Shown: piece after piece, positions 44,341-52,442 of the stretch
How the letters are laid out: every line of letters starts with the position of its first letter
How positions within the stretch are numbered: position 1 is the first letter of the stretch
Assembly: GCA_015057625.1 (NCBI GenBank)
Contig: SVDZ01000002.1
Span: 252,865 to 316,864, forward strand
Length of the DNA: 64,000 nucleotides
Source of the DNA: Lachnospiraceae bacterium
Lineage (GTDB): Bacteria; Bacillota; Clostridia; Lachnospirales; Lachnospiraceae
Direction: 5' to 3'
Made by a program: the position numbers and the translations under genes
Notes under the pieces: generated by a model
Told to the model about the DNA's origin: nothing
Database searches by the model: none
Seen by the model: the letters and a program-made list of their open reading frames with translations, nothing else

Positions 44341-45756
44341 ATGGCAAAGAATAGAAGAGTGGTGAGATACAGAGCACCAATTAATATAAATGTTGGAATT
44401 GTTGTATTTGGAATCATTTTTTTGTATGTAGCTGTATATGTCATAAGATATTATTCTCAGGAGAGAGTGACATTTTATGAAGTAGTAAATGGCACAGTTG
44501 CAGATGATTCAAGTCATTCATATACAGCAATTGCCCTTCGAAATGAAAAAGTCAGTTTTGCAGATGAGTCCGGTTATATCAATTTTTATGCCAGAGAAGG
44601 TACTAGAGTTGCCAAAACTACTACTCTTTTCAGTTTGGATAAGAGTGGAAAAATAAACGAACTTTTGGCAAAAATGAGTGATGAAGACAAAAAATTATCT
44701 GATGCGAATATTTCAACAATTAAAAAACAATTATCTGGTTTTGTATCAAATTATGATGAGATGAATTATGATAACGTGTATAGCTTTAAAAGTTCACTTC
44801 AGGGAACAATTATTGAACTTCTCAATAATAATGCTATTGAAAATATTTATAAATCTTTGGGAGATGCAGGAGCCGGACAGTTCACTATAAACAAGGCAGA
44901 AAACACCGGTATAGTAGAATATTATGTAGATAATTACGAAGATTTAAAGCCCGAAGAACTTAAAAAATCTGATTTTGACAAGAATAACAGACATGTTGCA
45001 GTTATAAATACAGGAGAACTGGTAGAAAAGGGATCACCTATATACAAGACGGTGACACAGGAACAATGGAAACTGGCGGTGCTTCTTACTGATGAGGATG
45101 CAAAAAAGTATAAAGAAGATACAGCTATGAAAATCAGATTCAAAAAGGACAATACCAAAGTTTCTACGAACTTTGAAATTATTAAAGGTGCAGACGGTAA
45201 AAAATACGGTATTTTTACATTTCAAAAATATATGATAAAATATGCTTCTGACAGATTTATTGATATTGAGATTGTTGAGGATAGTATCAGTGGTCTCAAG
45301 ATTCCAAAGAAAGCGTTGGTAAATAAAGATTTCTATGTGATTCCGATAGAATATAAAACCTCAGGCGGTGTCGGAAAAAATAAGCAGGATGGATTTATTG
45401 TCAGAAAGTATGAGAAGACAGAGGCGAAAGATGTATTTTTGCCAATCGAAATACACAACGAAGATGATAAATACTGCTATGTTGATATGAAGGATTTAAA
45501 TGCCGGAGATGAGATAATTATGGATGCAAACAATAAATCCACATCTTCAGGTGTATATATTATCAGAGATACTCAATCACTTACAGGTGTGTACAATATC
45601 AATAACGGTTATACACAGTTTGTTTTTGTTAATAAACTTACAGAATCAGGTGATTATTACATTGTGGAATCCCACAATAAATACGGTGTAGTAGTTTATG
45701 ACCACATAATTCTTAACGCCGATCTGGTAAAAGAAAATCAAGTTATTTTCCAGTAA
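44341..45756 (+). CDS. HlyD-like membrane-anchored protein upstream of sepF
   Basis: 471 residues. One N-terminal transmembrane helix (about 18-38) after a short basic cytoplasmic part, then a beta-rich extracytoplasmic region with a lipoyl/barrel-sandwich start (ALRNEKVSFADESGYINFY, GTRVAKTTTLFSL) and a C-terminal part resembling HlyD adaptor proteins. No transporter partner is adjacent. The gene heads the yggS-sepF-ylmH group with a good promoter, so a role at the division site or wall is possible but inferred. Confidence 0.75.
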   Translation: MAKNRRVVRYRAPININVGIVVFGIIFLYVAVYVIRYYSQERVTFYEVVNGTVADDSSHSYTAIALRNEKVSFADESGYINFYAREGTRVAKTTTLFSLDKSGKINELLAKMSDEDKKLSDANISTIKKQLSGFVSNYDEMNYDNVYSFKSSLQGTIIELLNNNAIENIYKSLGDAGAGQFTINKAENTGIVEYYVDNYEDLKPEELKKSDFDKNNRHVAVINTGELVEKGSPIYKTVTQEQWKLAVLLTDEDAKKYKEDTAMKIRFKKDNTKVSTNFEIIKGADGKKYGIFTFQKYMIKYASDRFIDIEIVEDSISGLKIPKKALVNKDFYVIPIEYKTSGGVGKNKQDGFIVRKYEKTEAKDVFLPIEIHNEDDKYCYVDMKDLNAGDEIIMDANNKSTSSGVYIIRDTQSLTGVYNINNGYTQFVFVNKLTESGDYYIVESHNKYGVVVYDHIILNADLVKENQVIFQ

Positions 45757-45771
45757 AGGAGCTCTAGAATA

Positions 45772-46467
45772 ATGATAACTGAAAACATTAAAGAAGTTGA
45801 AAAAAAGATAGAAGCTGCTTGTGCAAGAGTAGGCAGAAGTAAAGACGAGGTTTGCCTTATTGCAGTCAGCAAGACAAAACCTGTCGAGTATATCGAGGAA
45901 GCATATCAAACAGGAACAAGAGATTTTGGAGAAAATAAAGTTCAGGAGATATGTGACAAATATGAAGTCTTGCCAAAGGATATCAAGTGGCATATGATTG
46001 GACATTTACAGAGAAATAAAGTTAAATACATTGTTGATAAAGTTTGTCTTATTCATTCGGTTGATTCCTACAGATTGGCAGAACAGATTAACCAGGAATG
46101 TATTAAAAAGAATTGTGAGGCAGATATTCTTATCCAGGTAAATATGGCACATGAGGATACAAAATTCGGAATTGATGAGAATAATGCAGAGGAAATCATA
46201 AGAGAAATAGCTAAACTTGAGCATGTTCACATAAAAGGACTTATGACAATTGCTCCATATGTGTCAAATCCCGAGGAAAATAGGGTTCATTTTGCTAATA
46301 TGAAGAAATTATATGTTGACATAAAACATAAAAACATTGATAATGTTATTATGAGTGTGCTCTCGATGGGAATGACCAATGATTATGAGGTCGCCATTGA
46401 GGAGGGTGCCACACATGTACGTGTTGGTACGGGTATTTTTGGTGAAAGAGATTACACTAAAAAATAA
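45772..46467 (+). CDS. YggS/YlmE family PLP homeostasis protein
   Basis: 231 residues. PLP-binding Lys in AVSKTKP (about 33-39); DFGENKVQE, HMIGHLQRNK, LSMGMTNDYEVAIEEG and RVGTGIFGER are all family hallmarks. No known enzyme activity; it balances PLP and amino acid pools. In Bacillus the same gene (ylmE) lies directly upstream of sepF (ylmF), as here. Confidence 0.95.
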   Translation: MITENIKEVEKKIEAACARVGRSKDEVCLIAVSKTKPVEYIEEAYQTGTRDFGENKVQEICDKYEVLPKDIKWHMIGHLQRNKVKYIVDKVCLIHSVDSYRLAEQINQECIKKNCEADILIQVNMAHEDTKFGIDENNAEEIIREIAKLEHVHIKGLMTIAPYVSNPEENRVHFANMKKLYVDIKHKNIDNVIMSVLSMGMTNDYEVAIEEGATHVRVGTGIFGERDYTKK

Positions 46468-46518
46468 TGCCGAACTTATGAAAAACAAAAAACGGATAAA
46501 ATGATGGGAGAAAATAAA

Positions 46519-47100
46519 ATGGCAGGTTTTGGTGATACACTTAAAGGTATTTTTAATATGGGAGCAGGTTATGATGATTACGATGATTATGATGATGATT
46601 ATGACTTCGATGATTATGATGAACCGGCACCAAGAAAGACTAGAAATGTAGAAAAGAAAATTGAAGAACCGATAGATGAAGAACCTGATTTTGAAGATGA
46701 TATTCCGGATGAACCGGTTAGACCTACCAGAACATTTGGTAGAAAGAGTAATAGAGCTTCTAAAGTAGTCTCTATGGAGAATACAAGAACCAGAACTGCA
46801 AGAGCAGAGATTCTTACAATTAAACCATTCTCACTAGAGGATTCAAAGGATATTGTTGATGCACTTCTTGCTGAGAAAGCTATCATTATTAATTTTGAGG
46901 GAACTAATACAGATTTAGCTCAGAGAATTATCGACAGTGTTTCAGGAGCATGCTGTGCAGTGAATGGTACTCTTAAAAAAGTATCTTCATATATTTACAT
47001 TGTTACTCCAACCAGCATTGAGTTGTCAGGTGATTACAATGAAAATGCACCTAGCAATAACAACTCATATGACTTTAGAGGAAACAGATATCAGTTTTAG
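46519..47100 (+). CDS. sepF: Cell division protein SepF
   Basis: 193 residues. N-terminal membrane-binding helix (MAGFGDTLKGIFNMG), an acidic Asp/Tyr-rich repeat (about 17-36), a variable linker, and the C-terminal FtsZ-binding SepF fold (IKPFSLEDSKDIVDALLAEK; IIINFEGTNTDLAQRIIDS). Tethers FtsZ to the membrane. The ATG at 46519 is preferred over the in-frame ATGs at 46501 and 46504 because GGGAG lies eight bases before it and the amphipathic helix then begins at residue 1. Confidence 0.95.
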   Translation: MAGFGDTLKGIFNMGAGYDDYDDYDDDYDFDDYDEPAPRKTRNVEKKIEEPIDEEPDFEDDIPDEPVRPTRTFGRKSNRASKVVSMENTRTRTARAEILTIKPFSLEDSKDIVDALLAEKAIIINFEGTNTDLAQRIIDSVSGACCAVNGTLKKVSSYIYIVTPTSIELSGDYNENAPSNNNSYDFRGNRYQF

Positions 47101-47105
47101 TGACT

Positions 47106-47861
47106 ATGAATAAAGAAGAAAAGTTTCTTGAGAGCAGAATATTAGAACTGGCTCAAAGATGTTATCAGAAAAACATATATACATATTCTGATTTTTTGAA
47201 TTTGAATGAACAAAATATTTTAAATAGTTTTATTAACAAATTACCTCCTGTTAATTTTGAATTGACAGGAGGCAATGTTTATGCAGAGAGAAAAATAGTT
47301 GCTTTTATACCTGAGTTTGCAGGTTATGAGGAAAATCTACCAATTGAAATAATAAAGATTGCACCACTTAATTTTAAGTTCTCAGACAAATTGTCTCACA
47401 GGGATTATTTGGGTGCTATTTTAAATCTTGGAATTGACAGAGCTAAGATTGGTGATATTATAGTTAAAAATGATGTGGCGTATGTGTATGCCATTGAAGG
47501 AATAGTTTCATTTATTACTGAAAATCTTACTAGAATTAAGCATACTTCGGTTATGTGTGAAGTATATCCATTGTCGGATATAGACACAACCCCTGAAATG
47601 GCTGAAGTTAGAGGAACTGTTCAATCTGTCAGACTTGACTCTGTTATTTCTCTTGCCTTTGGTACTTCAAGAAGTAGTATCGTGGGAAATATTGAAGAGG
47701 GAAGAGTTTTTGTCAACGGTAAACTTATTACTTCAAACGGTTACCAAGTAAAAGAAGGAGATATTGTTTCCGTGAGAGGTATTGGAAGGTGTAGATATGA
47801 TGAAAATCTTGGTGTTACCAAGAAAGGAAGAAATCTCATAAAGATTTCTAAATACGTATAA
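47106..47861 (+). CDS. YlmH-type S4-domain RNA-binding protein
   Basis: 251 residues: a helical N-terminal half, the segment HRDYLGAILNLGIDRAKIGDI (about 99-119, typical of YlmH), and a C-terminal S4 domain (LDSVISLAFGTSRSSIVGNIEEG; VNGKLI). YlmH follows sepF in many Firmicutes and has been linked to ribosome quality control and division. A GTG at 47100 overlaps the sepF stop and is an alternative start; neither has a clear ribosome binding site. Confidence 0.9.
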   Translation: MNKEEKFLESRILELAQRCYQKNIYTYSDFLNLNEQNILNSFINKLPPVNFELTGGNVYAERKIVAFIPEFAGYEENLPIEIIKIAPLNFKFSDKLSHRDYLGAILNLGIDRAKIGDIIVKNDVAYVYAIEGIVSFITENLTRIKHTSVMCEVYPLSDIDTTPEMAEVRGTVQSVRLDSVISLAFGTSRSSIVGNIEEGRVFVNGKLITSNGYQVKEGDIVSVRGIGRCRYDENLGVTKKGRNLIKISKYV

Positions 47862-47882
47862 TTATGCGAGGAGACTGAAAAT

Positions 47883-48989
47883 ATGAATTATGTGATTAAT
47901 AACACAAAAGTGCTTGAGGTAAAATATGAAGGAAAGCCCTGTTATGACATTGTGTTTGAGCAGAATTTCAACGAGTTGAAGGAAAGGCTTGAAACTTTAA
48001 ATATTAAAAACAAAAAGGTTATGGTGGTATCTGAAACTAATGTTGCGCCTCATTATATGTCTGAGGTAAAAGAGATAGTTAAGAGCTTGCAAAATAATGT
48101 TTTTGAGTTTGTATTTGAGGCAGGTGAAGCCAGCAAAAATCTGGATACTGTATCAAGACTTTACGAAGAATTGATTATCAATAAGTTTGACAGAAAAGAT
48201 ATATTGATTGCTCTCGGAGGCGGCGTGGTAGGTGACCTTACAGGTTTCACAGCTTCTACATATCTTAGAGGCATCGATTTTATTCAGATTCCGACTACAT
48301 TATTGTCTCAGGTAGACAGCAGCGTGGGAGGAAAGACAGGTGTTGATTTTAAAGCATATAAAAATATGGTTGGAGCCTTTTATCAGCCAAAACTTGTATA
48401 TATTAACACATCTACGCTTAATACTCTTCCTGACAGAGAATTTTTCTCGGGAATGGCAGAGGTAATTAAATACGGAGTAATTAAGAAACGTGAGTATTTT
48501 GATTGGTTAGTTGAAAATGCGGCTGAGATAAAAAACAGAAATCAGGATTTGCTTGAAAAGATGATTTTTGTAAGTTGTGATACGAAGAGAGAAGTAGTGG
48601 AAAAAGATCCAAAGGAAAAAGGAGAAAGAGCTCTCTTGAACTTTGGACACACTATTGGACACGCAGTGGAGAAAGAAAAGAATTTTGATCTTCTCCATGG
48701 TGAGTGTATTTCAATTGGTATGTATGCTGCTGCATTTCTCTGTTTAGATAAAGGTTATATCAATCAGGATACATTTAATAGATTAAAGGAATGTCTGGTT
48801 AAATATGAACTTCCAATTACTACAGATCAGATTGATGTTGATTCTGTAGCCGGTGCAACATTAAATGATAAAAAAATGAGCGCGGGAGTAATTAAATTTA
48901 TTTCATTTGACTCAATCGGAAATGCGTTTATTGATACCAGTGTTACTATGGAAGAAATGAAAAATGCAATTTCAAAGATTATTTGCTAA
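47883..48989 (+). CDS. aroB: 3-dehydroquinate synthase
   Basis: Second step of the shikimate pathway (DAHP to 3-dehydroquinate). GGGVVGDLTGF (about 103-113), PTTLLSQVDSSVGGKTGV (about 129-146), MAEVIKYGVI and NFGHTIGHAVE (zinc His) are seen. 368 residues, full length. It is the only aromatic-pathway gene here, placed between ylmH and lspA in the division/envelope operon. GCGAGGAG ends seven bases before the ATG. Confidence 0.97.
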   Translation: MNYVINNTKVLEVKYEGKPCYDIVFEQNFNELKERLETLNIKNKKVMVVSETNVAPHYMSEVKEIVKSLQNNVFEFVFEAGEASKNLDTVSRLYEELIINKFDRKDILIALGGGVVGDLTGFTASTYLRGIDFIQIPTTLLSQVDSSVGGKTGVDFKAYKNMVGAFYQPKLVYINTSTLNTLPDREFFSGMAEVIKYGVIKKREYFDWLVENAAEIKNRNQDLLEKMIFVSCDTKREVVEKDPKEKGERALLNFGHTIGHAVEKEKNFDLLHGECISIGMYAAAFLCLDKGYINQDTFNRLKECLVKYELPITTDQIDVDSVAGATLNDKKMSAGVIKFISFDSIGNAFIDTSVTMEEMKNAISKIIC

Positions 48990-49015
48990 TAATAAATTGG
49001 GAAGCGGTTATAAAA

Positions 49016-49558
49016 ATGAAAACAAGTGTAAAAAATATTATTTTGATATTAATAGCGATGACATTGGTCCTTTTTGATCAGTTTACAAAGTTGATTGCCA
49101 CAAAAAATCTACAGGGAGGAAAGCCTTTTACAATAATTAAGAATATACTGGAGTTTCGATATCTTGAGGGAGGAAACAAAGGTGCTGCATGGGGAATGTT
49201 GTCAGGCCAGATTGCTTTTTTTGTAGTAGTCAGTGTCTTAATAAGTATTGCAATTGTATTGCTGATAATTAGACTTAACTCTCTTATGAGTAAAGGTAAA
49301 ATAAGTGTCAAAAAATATAATTTAGTTGAACTTTTACTTGTTGCTCTTATTTCAGGAGCATTAGGTAATATGATTGACAGAATAATACACGGATATGTAA
49401 TTGATTTTATTTATTTCAGATTAATTGATTTTCCTATTTTTAATGTTGCAGACTGCTATGTAACAGTGTCTTGTGCAGTGCTGATTGTTATTAGTGTATT
49501 CTTTATTAAAGATGAGGAAATATCAGTTATTTTTTCTAATAATAAAAAGGAGCAATAA
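49016..49558 (+). CDS. lspA: Signal peptidase II (lipoprotein signal peptidase)
   Basis: 180-residue membrane aspartyl protease with four hydrophobic segments. Catalytic Asp121 (LGNMIDR) and Asp146 (FNVADCYV) are present. It removes lipoprotein signal peptides, including that of the barnase-like lipoprotein in this window. A longer in-frame start at 48983 overlaps aroB; the ATG at 49016 places the first transmembrane helix at the usual position. The stop overlaps the rluD start by one base. Confidence 0.96.
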   Translation: MKTSVKNIILILIAMTLVLFDQFTKLIATKNLQGGKPFTIIKNILEFRYLEGGNKGAAWGMLSGQIAFFVVVSVLISIAIVLLIIRLNSLMSKGKISVKKYNLVELLLVALISGALGNMIDRIIHGYVIDFIYFRLIDFPIFNVADCYVTVSCAVLIVISVFFIKDEEISVIFSNNKKEQ

Positions 49559-50472
49559 TGGCAAATATATATTATGTGGATGATGAGAGCTCAGATATCA
49601 GAGTAGATAAGTATCTGAGTGATCTTTTACCTGATTTATCCAGAACATATATCCAAAAACTATTAAAAAGCGGTCACATTTTGGTTAACGGTAATCCGTG
49701 TAAATCAAAATATCTTATAAAGTCGGATGATATTATTAATGTTGATATTCCTGAGGTTATTGAGACTAATATTATTCCTGAGGATATTCCTATTGATATT
49801 ATTTACGAGGATGATGATGTGCTTATTGTAAATAAACCTAAGGATATGGTGGTTCATCCTGCAGCCGGTCATTACACGGGAACACTTGTAAATGCAGTAA
49901 TGTTTCATTGCAAGGACAATTTGTCAGGAATTAACGGAGTTTTAAGACCGGGTATTGTTCATCGAATCGACAAAGATACTACAGGTGCATTGATTATTTG
50001 TAAAAACGATTACAGTCATTATTTCATTGCTGAGCAGCTTAAAGTTCATTCAATAACCAGATCTTATATAGCTCTTGTTTACGGTAAATTCGACGAGGCT
50101 GAAGGAACTATAGATAAACCTATTGGCAGACATAAAACCGACAGAAAAAAAATGGCGGTTAATTATGATGGCAAGGAAGCTGTTACTCATTACAGAGTGT
50201 TGTCTTCAAATGATAAGTATTCTGTGGTTGAGTGCCGTTTAGAGACCGGTCGTACTCATCAAATCAGGGTTCACATGGCTAGCATCAATCATCCGCTTGT
50301 GGGAGATGAGGTGTATTCAAACAGACAATGCCCATATAAATTACAGGGACAGACGCTTCATGCAAGGACTATTGGATTTATTCATCCATCAACTAAAGAA
50401 TATGTTGAGTTTGAGGCACCGATGCCTGAGTATTTTATTCATTTACTTGAAATCAACGGGCTTAGTTTATAG
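49558..50472 (+). CDS. RluD-family 23S rRNA pseudouridine synthase
   Basis: 304 residues: an S4 domain (SDIRVDKYLSDLLPDLSRTY, about 11-30) followed by the catalytic domain with HRIDKDTTG (catalytic Asp138) and LETGRTHQIRVHM. Family members modify uridines of helix 69; Bacillus YlyB lies beside lspA in the same way. Substrate position is inferred. Confidence 0.94.
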   Translation: MANIYYVDDESSDIRVDKYLSDLLPDLSRTYIQKLLKSGHILVNGNPCKSKYLIKSDDIINVDIPEVIETNIIPEDIPIDIIYEDDDVLIVNKPKDMVVHPAAGHYTGTLVNAVMFHCKDNLSGINGVLRPGIVHRIDKDTTGALIICKNDYSHYFIAEQLKVHSITRSYIALVYGKFDEAEGTIDKPIGRHKTDRKKMAVNYDGKEAVTHYRVLSSNDKYSVVECRLETGRTHQIRVHMASINHPLVGDEVYSNRQCPYKLQGQTLHARTIGFIHPSTKEYVEFEAPMPEYFIHLLEINGLSL

Positions 50473-50496
50473 ATGATTTAGATTATACTAACTTAG

Positions 50497-50538
50497 TTAA
50501 TATAGCTTATTTAATATAGCTTATTTAATATAGCTTAT
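50497..50538. repeat. Three perfect copies of a 14-bp tandem repeat
   Basis: Unit TTAATATAGCTTAT at 50497-50510, 50511-50524 and 50525-50538, followed by a partial TTA. It lies 39 bases before the lipase-like gene, between it and rluD. Confidence 0.95.
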
Positions 50539-50576
50539 TTAAAAAATGACGTATTGGTAAGAGGATTATTTAGTTT

Positions 50577-51929
50577 ATGGCAGAGATAACAAGAAATGTT
50601 CTTAAATATTTATTGAGGCTGGTATCAATTTTAATATTGTTTTTGTTGGCTAATAGTAAAACTATTAGTCTTCTTTTTAGTTGGAAAAAATTAGGCATTA
50701 TTACCTTGGTTTTGTTTGTTGTTATTTGTATAATTCCATCTGTTTTTAATTTGAAAATCGAAAAAGGAAAACTCAGACAGACAGCGCAGGGAAATGAAAT
50801 GCTAATAATTTTCTTTTATGCCACAGTATTAACTATTCTGTATTCTGTTCCGGGCTTTTTAGGCTTATACAAAGTAACCGGATTGAAATTATGGATAAAT
50901 AATTCCATTATTGCTTTTGTAATATTAGCAATAGCGTTTTGGAATGGCATGTTGAGAGTTTATTTTACATCTACCCAGCTTGGGATTCGCTATAGATTAA
51001 TAGGTGCTCTGGTCGGCTGGATTCCTATTTTACATCTTATTGCTCTTGGAAAAATAATTAAGGTGACAGGAGAAGAGGTAAGAGTAGAACATGTCAAAAA
51101 TGTGCTTAACGAGAGAAGAAAAAAACAACAGATATGTAAAACTAAATACCCGATTTTATTAGTGCACGGTATATTCTTCAGAGATTCTAATTTGCTAAAT
51201 TATTGGGGACGTATTCCAGATGAACTAATAAAAAATGGTGCTACCATATTCTATGGAAATCAGCAGTCAGCTGCGTCTGTAGAAGATTGTGGTATTGAAT
51301 TAACAAATAAAATTAAAGAGATTATTAATAAAACCGGAGCAGAAAAGGTTAATATTATAGGGCATTCTAAAGGCGGCCTGGATTCTAGATATGCAATATC
51401 TATTGCAGGAGCAGCACCATACGTTGCATCCCTAACTACAATTAATACACCTCACAGAGGATGCGAATTTGCTGAATATCTTTTGAAAGAAATACCGGAA
51501 AATCAGCAGAAAATGATCGCTAATGCATACAATGCCACTTTGAAAAAGCTTGGAGACCCAAATCCTGATTTTATGGAAGGGGTTACAGATTTAACTACTT
51601 CTAATTGTGAAAAAAATAACAATCTCATGAAAGACGTAGAAGGAGTGTATTACCAGAGTGTAGGATCAATATTGAATGTTTCAAGAGGGGGAAGGTTCCC
51701 GTTAAATTTAACCACTAATTTCGTAAAGTATTTTGATGGCCCTAATGATGGCTTGGTTGGTGTTAATTCATTTGAATGGGGCGAAAACTATCAATTGATA
51801 ACTGTAAAAGGTAACCGAGGAATTTCTCATGGAGATATGATTGATCTGAACCGAGAAAATTTTGATGAATTCGATGTCAGAGAATTTTATGTACAGTTAG
51901 TTAATGGATTAAAAGAAATGGGATTCTAA
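50577..51929 (+). CDS. Membrane-anchored alpha/beta hydrolase, lipase-like
   Basis: 450 residues. The first ~165 contain about four or five hydrophobic segments (starting near 12, 34, 75, 105 and 140). The rest is a lipase-type alpha/beta hydrolase: oxyanion strand ILLVHGIFFRD (about 204-214), nucleophile elbow GHSKGG with Ser264, NTPHRG (about 291-296), and His and Asp candidates near the end (FDGPNDGLV; GISHGDM). The substrate may be a lipid or ester. The combination of a multi-pass N-terminus and a lipase domain is less common. Stands alone behind the 14-bp repeat. Confidence 0.85.
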   Translation: MAEITRNVLKYLLRLVSILILFLLANSKTISLLFSWKKLGIITLVLFVVICIIPSVFNLKIEKGKLRQTAQGNEMLIIFFYATVLTILYSVPGFLGLYKVTGLKLWINNSIIAFVILAIAFWNGMLRVYFTSTQLGIRYRLIGALVGWIPILHLIALGKIIKVTGEEVRVEHVKNVLNERRKKQQICKTKYPILLVHGIFFRDSNLLNYWGRIPDELIKNGATIFYGNQQSAASVEDCGIELTNKIKEIINKTGAEKVNIIGHSKGGLDSRYAISIAGAAPYVASLTTINTPHRGCEFAEYLLKEIPENQQKMIANAYNATLKKLGDPNPDFMEGVTDLTTSNCEKNNNLMKDVEGVYYQSVGSILNVSRGGRFPLNLTTNFVKYFDGPNDGLVGVNSFEWGENYQLITVKGNRGISHGDMIDLNRENFDEFDVREFYVQLVNGLKEMGF

Positions 51930-52384
51930 TAAGTTGAGTTTGGCTTTAACAGAATATCTAAGGCTATAATTATACGTTTTAAAATCTGAAAATGTCATAC
52001 AGAGCGATTGTGATTATTGATGTGGAATAATATAATTAATAGTTTGTAAAATGATTAGATTAATATAAAGTAATCGATGTATTGAATGAATCTGATGTGA
52101 TTGATAAATGTGCAAAATAAATTTTCAAAACTTGTGAACGTAACAAAATGTTTATTGTAAATAACCATTGCGAATAACGAAGATTTAAAATGCTGTAATA
52201 ATCATTGAATGATTTAGAAAATAAAATGCAGGTGACTGGGATTATATAGATCTCGTTGATGAACAAATGCTTATAATATGGGATTTTCTATAATATACAT
52301 TTCGTTAAAGTTGTCTTTTGCGAATAGTTGTGTATTGAGAGAGAAATGCATGTACCCAACCGCTGCAGTTACCTCTGTTAAAGT
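51930..52384. other. AT-rich intergenic region, 455 bp
   Basis: Lies between convergent genes. No reading frame looks coding. A promoter-like pair TTGTGA (52008-52013), 17 bases, TATAAT (52031-52036) points right, but nothing credible follows it. A 22-codon frame at 52350-52418 (+) ends inside the terminator, and its residues AAVTSVKVKKAKSAV resemble a linker in surface-protein repeats. It may be a gene remnant or coincidence. Confidence 0.5.
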
Positions 52385-52425
52385 AAAAAAAGCCAAATCT
52401 GCTGTATTTCTACAGTAGATTTGAC
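52385..52425 (-). terminator. Intrinsic terminator of the BspA-type gene
   Basis: On the minus strand GTCAAATCTACTGTA (52425-52411) pairs, with one wobble and one mismatch, with TACAGCAGATTTGGC (52406-52392), followed by seven Ts. It starts 18 bases after the stop codon. Confidence 0.9.
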
Positions 52426-52442
52426 TTCTTTACTATGCTCGA

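Noticed and set aside
46555..46625. GAT-rich tract in sepF as a sequencing or assembly artefact
   Set aside because: The reading frame is kept and both flanks align to SepF; acidic linkers occur in this family.
52060..52266. 68-codon minus-strand frame in the gap between convergent genes
   Set aside because: No ribosome binding site, composition matches random AT-rich DNA, and it lies just past the terminator of the BspA-type gene.
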